This document shows, one piece after another, positions 40,891 through 49,492 of a stretch of DNA of 64,000 nucleotides. Each line of letters begins with the position of its first letter. The first letter of the stretch is position 1. The DNA is from Pirellulaceae bacterium (GTDB lineage Bacteria > Planctomycetota > Planctomycetia > Pirellulales > Pirellulaceae). Where the stretch lies: assembly GCA_019636385.1 (NCBI GenBank), contig JAHBXT010000005.1, forward strand, positions 279,925 to 343,924, read 5' to 3'. The notes below the pieces were generated by a model that saw only the letters and a list, made by a program, of their open reading frames with translations, was not told the origin of the DNA and did no database searches. A program made the translations under genes and the position numbers.

Positions 40891-41118
40891 ATATGCTAAT
40901 GATGGAAAATGCATAATCGACGATTCAAAATGGAGGCGGGTAGTTGGAGGCGGGTGGCCAACCGTTGAGATTATGAGCCAAGGCCATTTATTTAGCCAAC
41001 TGCCCCTAGGCTCGACTCGCAGCGCCGCAGAATTTCTGCCTCCCACATTTCCCGAATGGGCCAGTTGCCTTACGATAATCACCACTGTGAGTCATCTTGG
41101 CAATTAGGAGCACTGACG

Positions 41119-41508
41119 ATGGATCCGCGCGATCTAAAATTCAATCCGTCCCACGAGTGGGTGGGCGTAGTCGAGGATGCACAAGGAAAAATTGCCGTCG
41201 TCGGCATCACCGACTTTGCGCTCGAGCAACTGACGGATTTGGTCTACATGGAATTGCCAGCGGTTGGAGCCCACGTGACGCAGGGCGAGCAGTTTGGCGA
41301 AGTGGAATCGGTTAAAGCCGTCAGCCCACTCTACAGCCCCGTTTCTGGCGAGGTCGTGGAAGTGCATGGCGAACTCGTCGACCAGCTCGAAAACCTGGCC
41401 AGCGATCCTTACGACAATGGCTGGCTAATCAAAGTTCGCTTGACAGACAGTTCGCAGCTCGACAGGCTGCTAGATCGCCAGACGTATGTCCAGCAGTGCG
41501 GGCAATGA
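41119..41508 (+). CDS. gcvH: Glycine cleavage system H protein
   Basis: The 129-residue lipoyl carrier has the lipoylation site Lys66 within 'FGEVESVKAVSPLYSPVSGEV'. The preceding 'HEWVGVVEDAQGKIAVVGITDFALEQL' is also typical, and 'NDNGWL'-like wording appears as 'YDNGWLIKV'. The ATG at 41119 has GGAG eight bases upstream; the open extension to 41056 is unrelated. Its 3' end overlaps the longer possible start of the lipoate ligase gene, and the next ATG of that gene lies 25 bp after the stop, so gcvH and the ligase are almost certainly co-transcribed. Confidence 0.96.
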   Translation: MDPRDLKFNPSHEWVGVVEDAQGKIAVVGITDFALEQLTDLVYMELPAVGAHVTQGEQFGEVESVKAVSPLYSPVSGEVVEVHGELVDQLENLASDPYDNGWLIKVRLTDSSQLDRLLDRQTYVQQCGQ

Positions 41509-41533
41509 TCCGATTTTAGGCCAGGCTGGCGGC

Positions 41534-42430
41534 ATGATCGCCGGTGTTGCGTGGATTGACCGCCCGCGGAGCGGCATCGAAAATATGGCGATCGACCAGA
41601 CCATGCTCCAGCGCACGGCTCAGGATCGCCTTCCGCGTTTGAGATTCTATCAGTGGGACCAGCCCACAGTATCGTTGGGCTATTTTCAAAAGTTTGGCGA
41701 CTATCAGAAATTTCCGCTTGTGGGAACTTTGCCGGTGGTGCGGCGTGCTACCGGAGGCGGGGCCATCGTCCATCACCATGATTGGACCTACTCGCTGACG
41801 GTTCCCGCCGAACTGCGATCTAACAATCTGCATAAAGCTACGGTCTCCAGTGCGCAGGTAACAACTACCCAACCATCCCTGACCAACACCCAGTCTAACA
41901 CCCCCTGTCAAAACTCAATCGCTCTTAATACCCAACCCAAGAACCGCCAACTTGGAGCTGCAACCGGGCTGTACGAATGCATCCATTTGGCGGTAGCCGT
42001 CTGGCTTCAGGGATTACACTGGGATGCCGGCCTTTACGCCACTCCGGAGACGCCTGGCCATGTGGCTACGGGGGCGAGTTGCGGTCCGTGTAGATTTCTG
42101 TGCTTCGAGCGGCGGCATGCAGGCGATGTGGTTGTTGGAGCCAATAAAGTTATGGGCAGTGCTCAACGACGTTTGTCGGGAGCGCTGTTGCAACACGGTA
42201 GTCTGTTGTTGGCGATGAGTCCATTCGCGCCCAGCCTGCCGGGTTTAGAAGATTTAACGGCCCCACCGCGTTGTGTTGAGTTTGCCGGATGGGTGGAAGC
42301 GATTGTTGACAGTCTGCTCCGCGAATATCGCATCATGTTTGCCTTCGCCGATCGCCAGCCAGACTGGATATCCGCCTCAGCTGAAGATATTTGCAGGCTT
42401 GAAAGCCCGCCATGGATAGGTAGAATTTAA
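41534..42430 (+). CDS. Lipoate/octanoate-protein ligase family protein
   Basis: The 298-residue protein belongs to the biotin/lipoate A/B ligase fold. Key blocks are 'RSGIENMAIDQTML', 'LRFYQWDQPTVSLGYFQ', 'VVRRATGGGAIVHHHDWTYSLTVP' and 'CFERRHAGDVVVGANKVMGSAQRRLSGALLQHGSLLL', with the catalytic lysine in 'GANKVMGSAQ'. It probably lipoylates the neighbouring H protein. ATG 41534 starts directly before the first family motif; an in-frame ATG at 41486 inside gcvH is possible. A Thr/Asn/Gln-rich low-complexity insert of about 40 residues (around 41840-41960) interrupts the domain. Confidence 0.88.
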   Translation: MIAGVAWIDRPRSGIENMAIDQTMLQRTAQDRLPRLRFYQWDQPTVSLGYFQKFGDYQKFPLVGTLPVVRRATGGGAIVHHHDWTYSLTVPAELRSNNLHKATVSSAQVTTTQPSLTNTQSNTPCQNSIALNTQPKNRQLGAATGLYECIHLAVAVWLQGLHWDAGLYATPETPGHVATGASCGPCRFLCFERRHAGDVVVGANKVMGSAQRRLSGALLQHGSLLLAMSPFAPSLPGLEDLTAPPRCVEFAGWVEAIVDSLLREYRIMFAFADRQPDWISASAEDICRLESPPWIGRI

Positions 42431-42706
42431 TGCGTGGACTTTAGTGCTCAGCGACTTTATTTATTCCATTCAATTCCAGTACGCTGCTGCGCTCGGTCTG
42501 CCCCAATTCTTTCGCGATACGCAAGTCTTGTTCCCTTCCCTTCGCATTTTTTCCGTTGACTGTAGCTGCCAAGTAACAAGATCCAGGATGTCGTGTGTTG
42601 ACGATGCCGCTATAACTTGGTGGACATGAAGTCTGACATTCGTTCGTTTCTAACTGAACGTATCGAAGGACGGGCCGTTGGATGGTCGTAATGCGTGAGG
42701 GTAGGC

Positions 42707-43360
42707 ATGCAGGTGCAATTGAAGGTGCTGTCTGGCAATCTTGCTGGAAAGCTGATATCGGTCAACCACGAGAAATTCCTAATTGGTCGCAGCGATGGAT
42801 GCCATCTGCGACCCAGGAGCGATTCGATTAGCCGCCGTCACTGCGCTATTGTCCGCAAGGACGATATGGTCTTGTTAGTAGATCTCAAGAGCCGCAACGG
42901 CACGGCTGTCAACGACAAGTTACTAGTACCTGCCAAAGCCCGAGCGCTCAAGCATGGCGACAAGATCAGCATTGGCAAGCTGGAATTCGAGGCCGTGATC
43001 GAACCCGGCATATCGACTGTCAAAAAGGACGAGGTCAAGAGCATCAAGGACGCCGCTGTACGCGTGGCAGGCAACGCTGCTAGTGCCCAGTCTGAACCCG
43101 TTGACATCAGTCTCTGGCTGGACGAAGCAGAGCAATTTGACCGTCGCGGTTCTGACCCCGACACGAATCATTTCACTATCTCAGCCGGGCAGATCCAAGA
43201 GACGGTTTATGAAGTGAAAGCCGACCTGGACACTCAAGCCGGAGCACCGGCCAAGAGCAAGCCGGGCAAGCTACCGCCGACGCCCACCAAGCCCTCTACG
43301 GCGAACTCCAAAGACGCCGCCTCCGAAGCGCTCCGCAAATTCTTCAGCGGCGGCCGATAG
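42707..43360 (+). CDS. FHA-domain protein
   Basis: The 217-residue protein starts with a forkhead-associated domain that binds phosphothreonine peptides. 'FLIGRSDGCHLRPRSDSISRRHC' supplies the conserved Gly-Arg and Ser-x-x-His, and 'LKSRNGTAVND' supplies the Asn-Gly. 'LKHGDKISIGKLEFEAV' closes the sandwich. The C-terminal half is a charged, Pro/Ala/Lys-rich tail without recognised motifs. ATG 42707 is preceded by GAGGG; an upstream GTG at 42695 is less likely. Partner kinases are not encoded nearby. A role in Ser/Thr-phosphorylation signalling is inferred from the domain. Confidence 0.93.
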   Translation: MQVQLKVLSGNLAGKLISVNHEKFLIGRSDGCHLRPRSDSISRRHCAIVRKDDMVLLVDLKSRNGTAVNDKLLVPAKARALKHGDKISIGKLEFEAVIEPGISTVKKDEVKSIKDAAVRVAGNAASAQSEPVDISLWLDEAEQFDRRGSDPDTNHFTISAGQIQETVYEVKADLDTQAGAPAKSKPGKLPPTPTKPSTANSKDAASEALRKFFSGGR

Positions 43361-43400
43361 GCTTGCTAATCGTCACGCCACACAGCGTGTTGCACACACC

Positions 43401-44051
43401 CTACCGCTGGGTTGTGACCGGTTTTTTGCGCGATGGATAAAGTTCGCGGCATAGCGGGCAAACGGTACCGTCGCAGCCGCGAGCCGTGCAATGTTGCCGT
43501 CCGTAGTAGATGATTTGCAAGTGTAGTTTGTTCCAACACTGGCGCGGAAAAAGTCGCTTCAGATCGTGCTCGGTCTGCACGACGTTCCTGCCGCCGGTCA
43601 GTCCCCAGCGCTGAGCTAGCCGGTGGATATGCGTGTCGACTGGAAAGGCAGGCACGCCAAAGGCTTGAGCCATCACGACACTGGCCGTCTTGTGCCCTAC
43701 GCCAGGCAACGCTTCCAGCATTTCAAAATCTGCCGGAACTTGCCCTTGGTGCTGGTCCACTAACTGCTGAGAAAGCTGGCGGATAGCCTTGGCTTTGCGC
43801 GGTGCTAGACCTAGCCGCTGGATGACTCGCAAGATGGCCTGCTCCGGCACGCGGCTCATGGCTGAGGGATCGCGAGCCAGGCGCCATAGATCGGGCGTAA
43901 CCTTGTTGACCATCTTGTCGGTACACTGAGCACTCAGTAGTACCGCGACCAGCAAGCTATATTCGTCGAAGTGATCCAACGGTATTGGTGGATCAGGATA
44001 CATGGCTTCTAAACGCTCGCGAACGATATCGGCGCGTTGTTGGCGGTTCAT
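43401..44051 (-). CDS. nth: Endonuclease III (DNA glycosylase/AP lyase)
   Basis: The 216-residue HhH-GPD enzyme removes oxidised pyrimidines. The helix-hairpin-helix motif 'LEALPGVGHKTASVVMAQAFG' contains the catalytic lysine, and the catalytic aspartate is in 'FPVDTHIHRLAQRWGL'. The C-terminal four-cysteine [4Fe-4S] site reads 'CTARGCDGTVCPLC', giving spacing C-x4-C-x4-C-x2-C. This differs from the classical C-x6-C-x2-C-x5-C of E. coli Nth. An AAGGA lies seven bases before the ATG. Otherwise length and motifs are standard. Confidence 0.93.
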   Translation of the reverse strand: MNRQQRADIVRERLEAMYPDPPIPLDHFDEYSLLVAVLLSAQCTDKMVNKVTPDLWRLARDPSAMSRVPEQAILRVIQRLGLAPRKAKAIRQLSQQLVDQHQGQVPADFEMLEALPGVGHKTASVVMAQAFGVPAFPVDTHIHRLAQRWGLTGGRNVVQTEHDLKRLFPRQCWNKLHLQIIYYGRQHCTARGCDGTVCPLCRELYPSRKKPVTTQR

Positions 44052-44153
44052 GCGAATTCCTTCAAGGCTGGCGAAGCAGCCCCGCCGAGACAGACAGAGC
44101 TGTTCCTGTTATAGTCTTAAGGCTGAATCGATGAAAGGTTCAGAACGGCTAAC

Positions 44154-44177
44154 GTAGCTACGCTCGCCAAAGCGTGG
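44154..44177 (+). repeat. Dispersed intergenic repeat variant
   Basis: GTAGCTAC followed by GCTCGCCAAAGCGTGG is a variant of the family core. The reverse complement of the same variant occurs at 25336-25355. Confidence 0.55.
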
Positions 44178-44222
44178 AAGACGTACCACCTACCTCCTTC
44201 CTCAAGCAAAGGAACGACTGCC

Positions 44223-45764
44223 ATGACGCGAACACCCAATCGACGCACTTTCTTGCGAAATACCTCCACTATGACCGCCGCTGCGCTGCTGACCGGGGCT
44301 CGTGGGGTACACAGCCAGCAGCAGACGGAAACCGAGCTGGTCAATTCGCGAATGAATGCCGCAGTGATTGGAACGGGTGGCCGTGGAGGCAGTCACATTG
44401 GCGCGATGCTGAATTCGGATCGCGTAACATTGACGCACCTGTGCGAAGTTGATGCAGCCATCGCAAATAGTCGTGCCAGTCAAGTTGAGAGCAAGCAGGG
44501 TTCGCGTCCTCAGGTGGTTTCGGATATTCGCAGATTATTGGAAGATAATTCGATCGACATCGTGACTATCGCTACCCCCAACCATTGGCATGCTCTGGGT
44601 GGAATCTGGGCGATGCAGGCCGGCAAACACGCCTACATCGAAAAACCGGTATGTTACAACGTCATGGAGGGCTCAGCGCTGGTGGCGGCTGCGCGCAAGT
44701 ACAACCGCATGTGCCAAGTCGGAACTCAGTGCCGTAGCAGCGATGCCTGTATCAATGCCGTGAAGTTTATGGCAGACGGTGGCATTGGCGAAGTTAACTT
44801 TGCGCGTGGTTTGTGCTACAAGCGGCGCTCATCGATCGGTGCCATTGGCGATTACCCGCTGCCAGAGTCAGTTGACTTTGAATTGTGGAGCGGTCCTGCG
44901 GAATTGACTACTCCTCGCCTGACTCGCCCCAAATTCCACTACGACTGGCACTGGCAACGATTGTACGGCAATGGCGACTTTGGCAATCAAGGCCCTCACC
45001 AAACAGACGTGGCCCGCTGGGGCTTGGGCTTAGATACCCATCCGCGTTCGATTATCACTTATGGCGGTCGCTTGGGTTACCAGGCTGAGCGTAATGATCC
45101 AGAATATGTAGACGCTGGTGACACAGCCAATACGGAAGTGGCCATTTTCGATTATGGTTCCAAGTGCATCGTATTTGAAACGCGGGGTCTGAGCGTCGAC
45201 CAGTGCGCCGACGAACATCTGAATCAACTATTCGGTTCCGATTCTGGTAACAAGGTGGGTGTCGTGTTTTACGGATCGCAAGGATACGTGGTCCAGCGTT
45301 CCTACAACCACTGCGTGGCCTTTGATAAGCAAATGAATTTGATCGGTGAGTTTCATGGAACCGGTTTTGACATGGGACATTTTGACAACTTTTTGGATGC
45401 CTGCGAGAAACTGGATCACCGAATGCTAACGGCCGATGTCCGTGAGGGCCATCTGTCTGCTGGGCTCAGCCACTTGGGCAACATTTCTTACTACCTAGGT
45501 GAAAACAATCGCGTGTCGGTCGCAGAACTGAAGTCGGTCTTGGCCGGTATCGCTTGCATGGACGATGTCGCGACTACAGTCGATCGCACTGTGGCACACT
45601 TGGAAAAGAACGGTGTTCAGTTAGCAGCGACACCGCTGTCGGTTGGGCCAGTGCTTCAGTTCGATCCCGATCAAGAAGTCTTTACAAACAACGTGAATGC
45701 CAACCAATGGTTGACGCGCAACTATCGCGAAGGCTTCGTATGCCCTAAACCTAGCCAAGTATAG
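44223..45764 (+). CDS. Tat-exported Gfo/Idh/MocA family oxidoreductase
   Basis: The 513-residue protein carries a twin-arginine signal ('NRRTFLRNTSTMTAAALLTGARG'). It then has a Rossmann NAD(P)-binding start ('NAAVIGTGGRGGSHIGAML') and the Gfo/Idh/MocA 'AGKHAYIEKPVCYNV' motif, whose Lys is the catalytic-region residue. The second domain contains 'WHWQRLYGNGDFGNQGPHQTDVARWGLGL'. Such periplasmic, Tat-dependent sugar-type oxidoreductases are abundant in planctomycetes, and substrates are mostly unknown. AAGGA lies eight bases upstream of the ATG. No carbohydrate genes adjoin it. Confidence 0.94.
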   Translation: MTRTPNRRTFLRNTSTMTAAALLTGARGVHSQQQTETELVNSRMNAAVIGTGGRGGSHIGAMLNSDRVTLTHLCEVDAAIANSRASQVESKQGSRPQVVSDIRRLLEDNSIDIVTIATPNHWHALGGIWAMQAGKHAYIEKPVCYNVMEGSALVAAARKYNRMCQVGTQCRSSDACINAVKFMADGGIGEVNFARGLCYKRRSSIGAIGDYPLPESVDFELWSGPAELTTPRLTRPKFHYDWHWQRLYGNGDFGNQGPHQTDVARWGLGLDTHPRSIITYGGRLGYQAERNDPEYVDAGDTANTEVAIFDYGSKCIVFETRGLSVDQCADEHLNQLFGSDSGNKVGVVFYGSQGYVVQRSYNHCVAFDKQMNLIGEFHGTGFDMGHFDNFLDACEKLDHRMLTADVREGHLSAGLSHLGNISYYLGENNRVSVAELKSVLAGIACMDDVATTVDRTVAHLEKNGVQLAATPLSVGPVLQFDPDQEVFTNNVNANQWLTRNYREGFVCPKPSQV

Positions 45765-46064
45765 GGATGTGGTGATTCCTCCATCGATCTGGTGAGTAGT
45801 AGCCGTAGGCTGTGTGCAGCAATTGGGCAGTCCACGGTGCGCTTAAGTCGGCAAAACGCATCAGGTGACGACTTAAGTTTGAACTGTCACATCACCGACT
45901 TGCGAAACATACCACAGCAATTGGTGCCCCGCCCGAAGTGATAGCACTCGCCTGTGGCGGGCCGGACTAACCGTGCTTGAACGAGATTCGTTGCGTTGTG
46001 AGTTTCTCTTCAAGTCTGACAACCAGTTTCCGCTGGCCCGCTTGTTCCACCCTGCACGATATTT
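45765..46064. other. Spacer between convergent genes with an inverted repeat
   Basis: The 300 bp region holds an inverted repeat with 9-bp perfect arms: CTTAAGTCG at 45842-45850 and CGACTTAAG at 45869-45877, separated by an 18-base loop. There is no T-run, so its role as a terminator is doubtful. No ORF was seen. Confidence 0.45.
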
Positions 46065-46796
46065 CTACAGCGGATCAAGGTAGGGAGGTTGGCGATTCTC
46101 GAGCTCGGCCAGCGCATTGCCAGCCGCTCGCTGCTCTGCCTCTTTTTTGGTGCGCCCCCAGGCGGGCGAGAATCGACGTTTCTTGATTTCGACGGCGATC
46201 TGAAATTGTTTGCTGTGGTCGGGGCCTGTCTCGTCGATCAAGCGGTAGACGGGGCTAGGACCTTGGTCACGCTGAGCCAGTTGCTGCAAGGCCGACTTGT
46301 AATTGCCGCTCGAATGACCTTCGACGGCGTGTCGCAATTCGTCGTCCATCGTCCGTAAGATGAAAGACCGAGCGGCTTCCATCCCGCCGTCCAAGTAGAT
46401 CGCCGCGATGATCGCCTCATAGACGTCGGATAGTAAACTCTTGGGTACCCCCAACCCTTGCGGTACCCCGCGCCCCAAGATCAAGCATTCGTCTAAGCGC
46501 ATCGTGTGACTAATGCGCGCGCACACGCGACGGCTGACCACCGCCGATTTGATCTGCGTCAGTTCACCCTCAAGGTATTGACTGTGCTGCCGAAATAGTT
46601 GTTCACAGATGCAGAATCCCAGAATGGAATCGCCTAAAAACTCAAGTCGCTCATTGGAGTCCAGGCGGCAAGACACTCCGGATGCATGAGTCAACGCAGA
46701 GCGCAAGAGCTGTGGATCGTTGAACCGATAACCGATTCGCTGTTGGCACAGCTCAAGCCGTTCCTGGTCAGCGACTTCGGCAGGTTGTTCTGGCAT
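46065..46796 (-). CDS. rnc: Ribonuclease III
   Basis: The 243-residue enzyme cleaves double-stranded RNA in rRNA and mRNA processing. The catalytic signature 'NERLEFLGDSILGF' and the second acidic cluster 'LLSDVYEAIIAAIYLDGG' are intact. The C-terminal dsRNA-binding domain is present ('NYKSALQQLAQRDQGPSPVYRLIDETGPDHSKQFQIAVEI...'). ATG 46796 gives the normal family length; an open extension to ATG 46850 is possible and neither has a clear ribosome binding site. Usual partner era is not adjacent. Confidence 0.95.
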   Translation of the reverse strand: MPEQPAEVADQERLELCQQRIGYRFNDPQLLRSALTHASGVSCRLDSNERLEFLGDSILGFCICEQLFRQHSQYLEGELTQIKSAVVSRRVCARISHTMRLDECLILGRGVPQGLGVPKSLLSDVYEAIIAAIYLDGGMEAARSFILRTMDDELRHAVEGHSSGNYKSALQQLAQRDQGPSPVYRLIDETGPDHSKQFQIAVEIKKRRFSPAWGRTKKEAEQRAAGNALAELENRQPPYLDPL

Positions 46797-47092
46797 ACAA
46801 CGATAATGACGACCAAGAGTATTGTTCTGGATCTGCCGCACAGGCCTCATCGGCAATATCTATGACCGGCAGTCTGCCGGCGATTCACGCCGTACTCACC
46901 AGCTTACCAGAGCGCAACATGCACGCAGCACACAAGCTGGGAAAATGCTCACCCCTCGGGCCTGAGAGTAACGGTCGTATCAATTAGTGTCAACCTGCCG
47001 AGTCCATCCGATCGCACATTCAGACACCTGGCGGGTCGCGTCTGCCTAGTCATAACCTAAGTTTCATAAACCATTTTCTGTGTGATTCCGCC

Positions 47093-48355
47093 ATGCACTT
47101 GACTTTTCTCGTTATCGCACTGGGCCTAATCGTTACGTCCGCTGGTCATTTCACGATGGCCGGAGTGACCTGGCAACGCATCCGGCACCGACAGCAGACT
47201 CGCCGTCAGCGGCAGTTTAAGAAACTGCGTAGCGCTACCCGCATCGCCCGACTGACCAGCGAACTTGAAAGCACCACTGCGCCTGGCCATGCTGGGGAGT
47301 GGCGAGTCATGGAAGTTGCCAAGGTGGTCCAGGAATCGTTGGACGTCAGGAGCTTCTACCTGAGTGACCCCTATGGTCAACCATTGCCCGGGTTTTTTCC
47401 TGGACAGTATCTGCTAGTGCGGCCAGCGCTGGCCGGTGCCTATCAGTCGACGCGCTGTTATTCGTTGTCCGTCGCTCCAAATGACAAGATGTGGCGGATT
47501 ACCGTCAAGCGACAGCCATCGGACAAACCGCTGCGCGTCGATCGCAAGTCTGGAGGGCTAAGCAACTGGCTGCACGACAATATCCGCGACGGTGACTGCT
47601 TGCTGATCGGTGGTCCCGCCGGTCACTTTTATCTGCCCCTGGAATTCAAGGGTCCGCTGGTGCTACTGGCAGCCGGCGTGGGCATCACGCCGATGGCCAG
47701 CATGATGCAGCATTCGATCTTTCACACGCCCACTCGTCCGGTTTGGTTGCACTATCAGGTCACAGATCTACATCACTGGCCATTGGGGCCAGAGGTGCAT
47801 GCAGTTTGTCAGAATCGCTCACACGTTCAGGCAATTACATATGTCAGTCGCGGCACGTTATCGAGCGAAGCGAGCCATCAGGTACCAGCCGACCAGTTTC
47901 GCGCTGGAAAGATTGACATACGAGGCATTGCTTCGGAAAAAGCTGGTCGGTCAGCCCACTACTATATGTGCGGTCCGGAGTCCTGGATGGATTCAATGCG
48001 ACAAGAACTGCTGTCGGCTGGCATTCAGGAAGCTCACATCCATTGGGAATCCTTTGGCGGTGCAGCTCCCAGTATTGGCGGCGATGTGAATCCTGCTCAG
48101 GCCCATGCCGTACGATTTCACAAGAGTCAAACCGATACACGGTGGTCTAGCCCGGACCAAAGCTTGTGGGAATTGGCCCAGGCCAGCGATGTGACTATTG
48201 CCAGCGGCTGCTTGAGCGGCGTGTGCGGGTGCTGCCGTGTCAAATTGCTCAAAGGTTCTGTTGCCTACGATCGTAAGATTAGTGTCAGCTTGGCAGACGG
48301 CGAATGTCTGACCTGCGTCGCCCGACCGACCTCGGATGTTGTTTTGGATGCCTAG
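47093..48355 (+). CDS. FAD/NAD reductase-2Fe-2S hybrid, membrane-anchored
   Basis: The 420-residue protein has an N-terminal hydrophobic helix ('LTFLVIALGLIVTSAGHFTMAG') and then a ferredoxin-NADP-reductase-like unit. This unit has the FAD-binding 'RCYSLSVAPN', the NAD-binding 'LLAAGVGITPMASMM' and the C-terminal 'YYMCGPESWMDSM'. A plant-type [2Fe-2S] domain follows with Cys in 'GCLSGVCGCCRVKL' and a fourth in 'ECLTCVARP'. This is the architecture of phenol-hydroxylase or Hcp-reductase-type electron-transfer proteins. It heads a three-gene co-directional run with a multiheme cytochrome and a flavin oxidoreductase (gaps of 54 bp each). It probably shuttles electrons from NAD(P)H at the inner membrane. 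Confidence 0.9.
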   Translation: MHLTFLVIALGLIVTSAGHFTMAGVTWQRIRHRQQTRRQRQFKKLRSATRIARLTSELESTTAPGHAGEWRVMEVAKVVQESLDVRSFYLSDPYGQPLPGFFPGQYLLVRPALAGAYQSTRCYSLSVAPNDKMWRITVKRQPSDKPLRVDRKSGGLSNWLHDNIRDGDCLLIGGPAGHFYLPLEFKGPLVLLAAGVGITPMASMMQHSIFHTPTRPVWLHYQVTDLHHWPLGPEVHAVCQNRSHVQAITYVSRGTLSSEASHQVPADQFRAGKIDIRGIASEKAGRSAHYYMCGPESWMDSMRQELLSAGIQEAHIHWESFGGAAPSIGGDVNPAQAHAVRFHKSQTDTRWSSPDQSLWELAQASDVTIASGCLSGVCGCCRVKLLKGSVAYDRKISVSLADGECLTCVARPTSDVVLDA

Positions 48356-48409
48356 CCAGTCAGAACGAAGTTGCGTGTTGAATTCTCCTTGGATAGATGA
48401 GTGTTAAGC

Positions 48410-49438
48410 ATGAACTGGTATGAAATAATCAATCGGCTGGTGTTGTCATTAGTGTGGGCGGTGGTGGTTGCCAGCCCGGTTAGTGCCGAAGAGCCACGGG
48501 ATGCGGTGACCGATGTGCATTTGAATCCGCATCAGGTACTAGGCGCTGAAAGCTGTCAGAAGTGTCACGCAGCTGAAGTTGGTGTCTGGAAACTGACTCC
48601 GCATCATACAACATTTATGACGCTCCATCGCAATCCGGCAGCTCAAGAAATCGCCGATCGTCTTGGCATTCAGTCCTTCAAGAACGACGCCAATTGCATT
48701 AAGTGTCACTACACCATGCAAGCCGACGCCCATCATAACTTGCAAGCGATTTCCGGAATCTCTTGCGAATCGTGCCATGGAGCGGCAGAGAAATGGATCG
48801 AAGTTCACAACGATTTTGGTGGGCCTCGGGCTACTCGCCAAACGGAATCACCTCAGCATCGTTTGGCGCGTCTGCGGGCCAGCATCGGTGGAGGCATGCG
48901 CAATCCGGTTAACGTCTACTTGATCGCTCAAAGCTGTTACCGCTGCCATACAGTGCCCGATGAGCGGCTGGTGAACGTCGGTGGTCACAATGCTGGTAGT
49001 ATGGATTTTGAGTTCGTCGCTTGGTCGCAAGGTACCCTGCGGCACAATTTTTCACGCACTCAGGGACAATCCAATGATCCTTCCAGTCGTGATCGACTGC
49101 GACAAATGTTTATGGCTGGCATGATCGCCGACTTGGAATTCAGCATTCGAGCCACTGCGGCCGCTACAGAAAAGGCTGATTTTGGTGTTAACGCCGCCCG
49201 CCGCGCTGCGCGAGCCGCCAAACGCTTAGCCGCCGCACAGTCCAAGCTCCGCCAACCTCTGCTGGATGAAGTGTTGGGCGTCTTTGGCAGCGTCGAGCTG
49301 AAAATGAATCATCGCCAGCCACTTATGCAAGCAGCCGATCAGATCAATTTCTTGGGCATTCGCTTTGCGGCTAGCGTACCGGGAAATGAGCTCGAGGCGA
49401 TCGACCCATTCATTCCCGCCCAAGACAAGTGGAAATAG
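48410..49438 (+). CDS. Secreted tetraheme cytochrome c (cytochrome c554-like)
   Basis: The 342-residue protein has a signal peptide ('LSLVWAVVVASPVSAEEPR') and four heme-binding CxxCH motifs: CQKCH (49-53), CIKCH (96-100), CESCH (119-123) and CYRCH (176-180). The spacing and the 'ISCESCHGAAEKW' block fit the cytochrome c554 family, periplasmic electron carriers. The C-terminal third is helical without hemes. ATG 48410 is chosen over a GTG at 48401. It lies 54 bp after the membrane reductase gene and 54 bp before a flavoprotein gene, suggesting one redox unit. Confidence 0.92.
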   Translation: MNWYEIINRLVLSLVWAVVVASPVSAEEPRDAVTDVHLNPHQVLGAESCQKCHAAEVGVWKLTPHHTTFMTLHRNPAAQEIADRLGIQSFKNDANCIKCHYTMQADAHHNLQAISGISCESCHGAAEKWIEVHNDFGGPRATRQTESPQHRLARLRASIGGGMRNPVNVYLIAQSCYRCHTVPDERLVNVGGHNAGSMDFEFVAWSQGTLRHNFSRTQGQSNDPSSRDRLRQMFMAGMIADLEFSIRATAAATEKADFGVNAARRAARAAKRLAAAQSKLRQPLLDEVLGVFGSVELKMNHRQPLMQAADQINFLGIRFAASVPGNELEAIDPFIPAQDKWK

Positions 49439-49492
49439 TCAGGCTATCATAGACGACTTAAACGTGCAGAATCGTGGCCATTTGAGTTGTCT

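Noticed and set aside
42444..42629. 61-codon frame between the lipoate ligase and FHA genes
   Set aside because: No coding character; the spacer shows nothing else.
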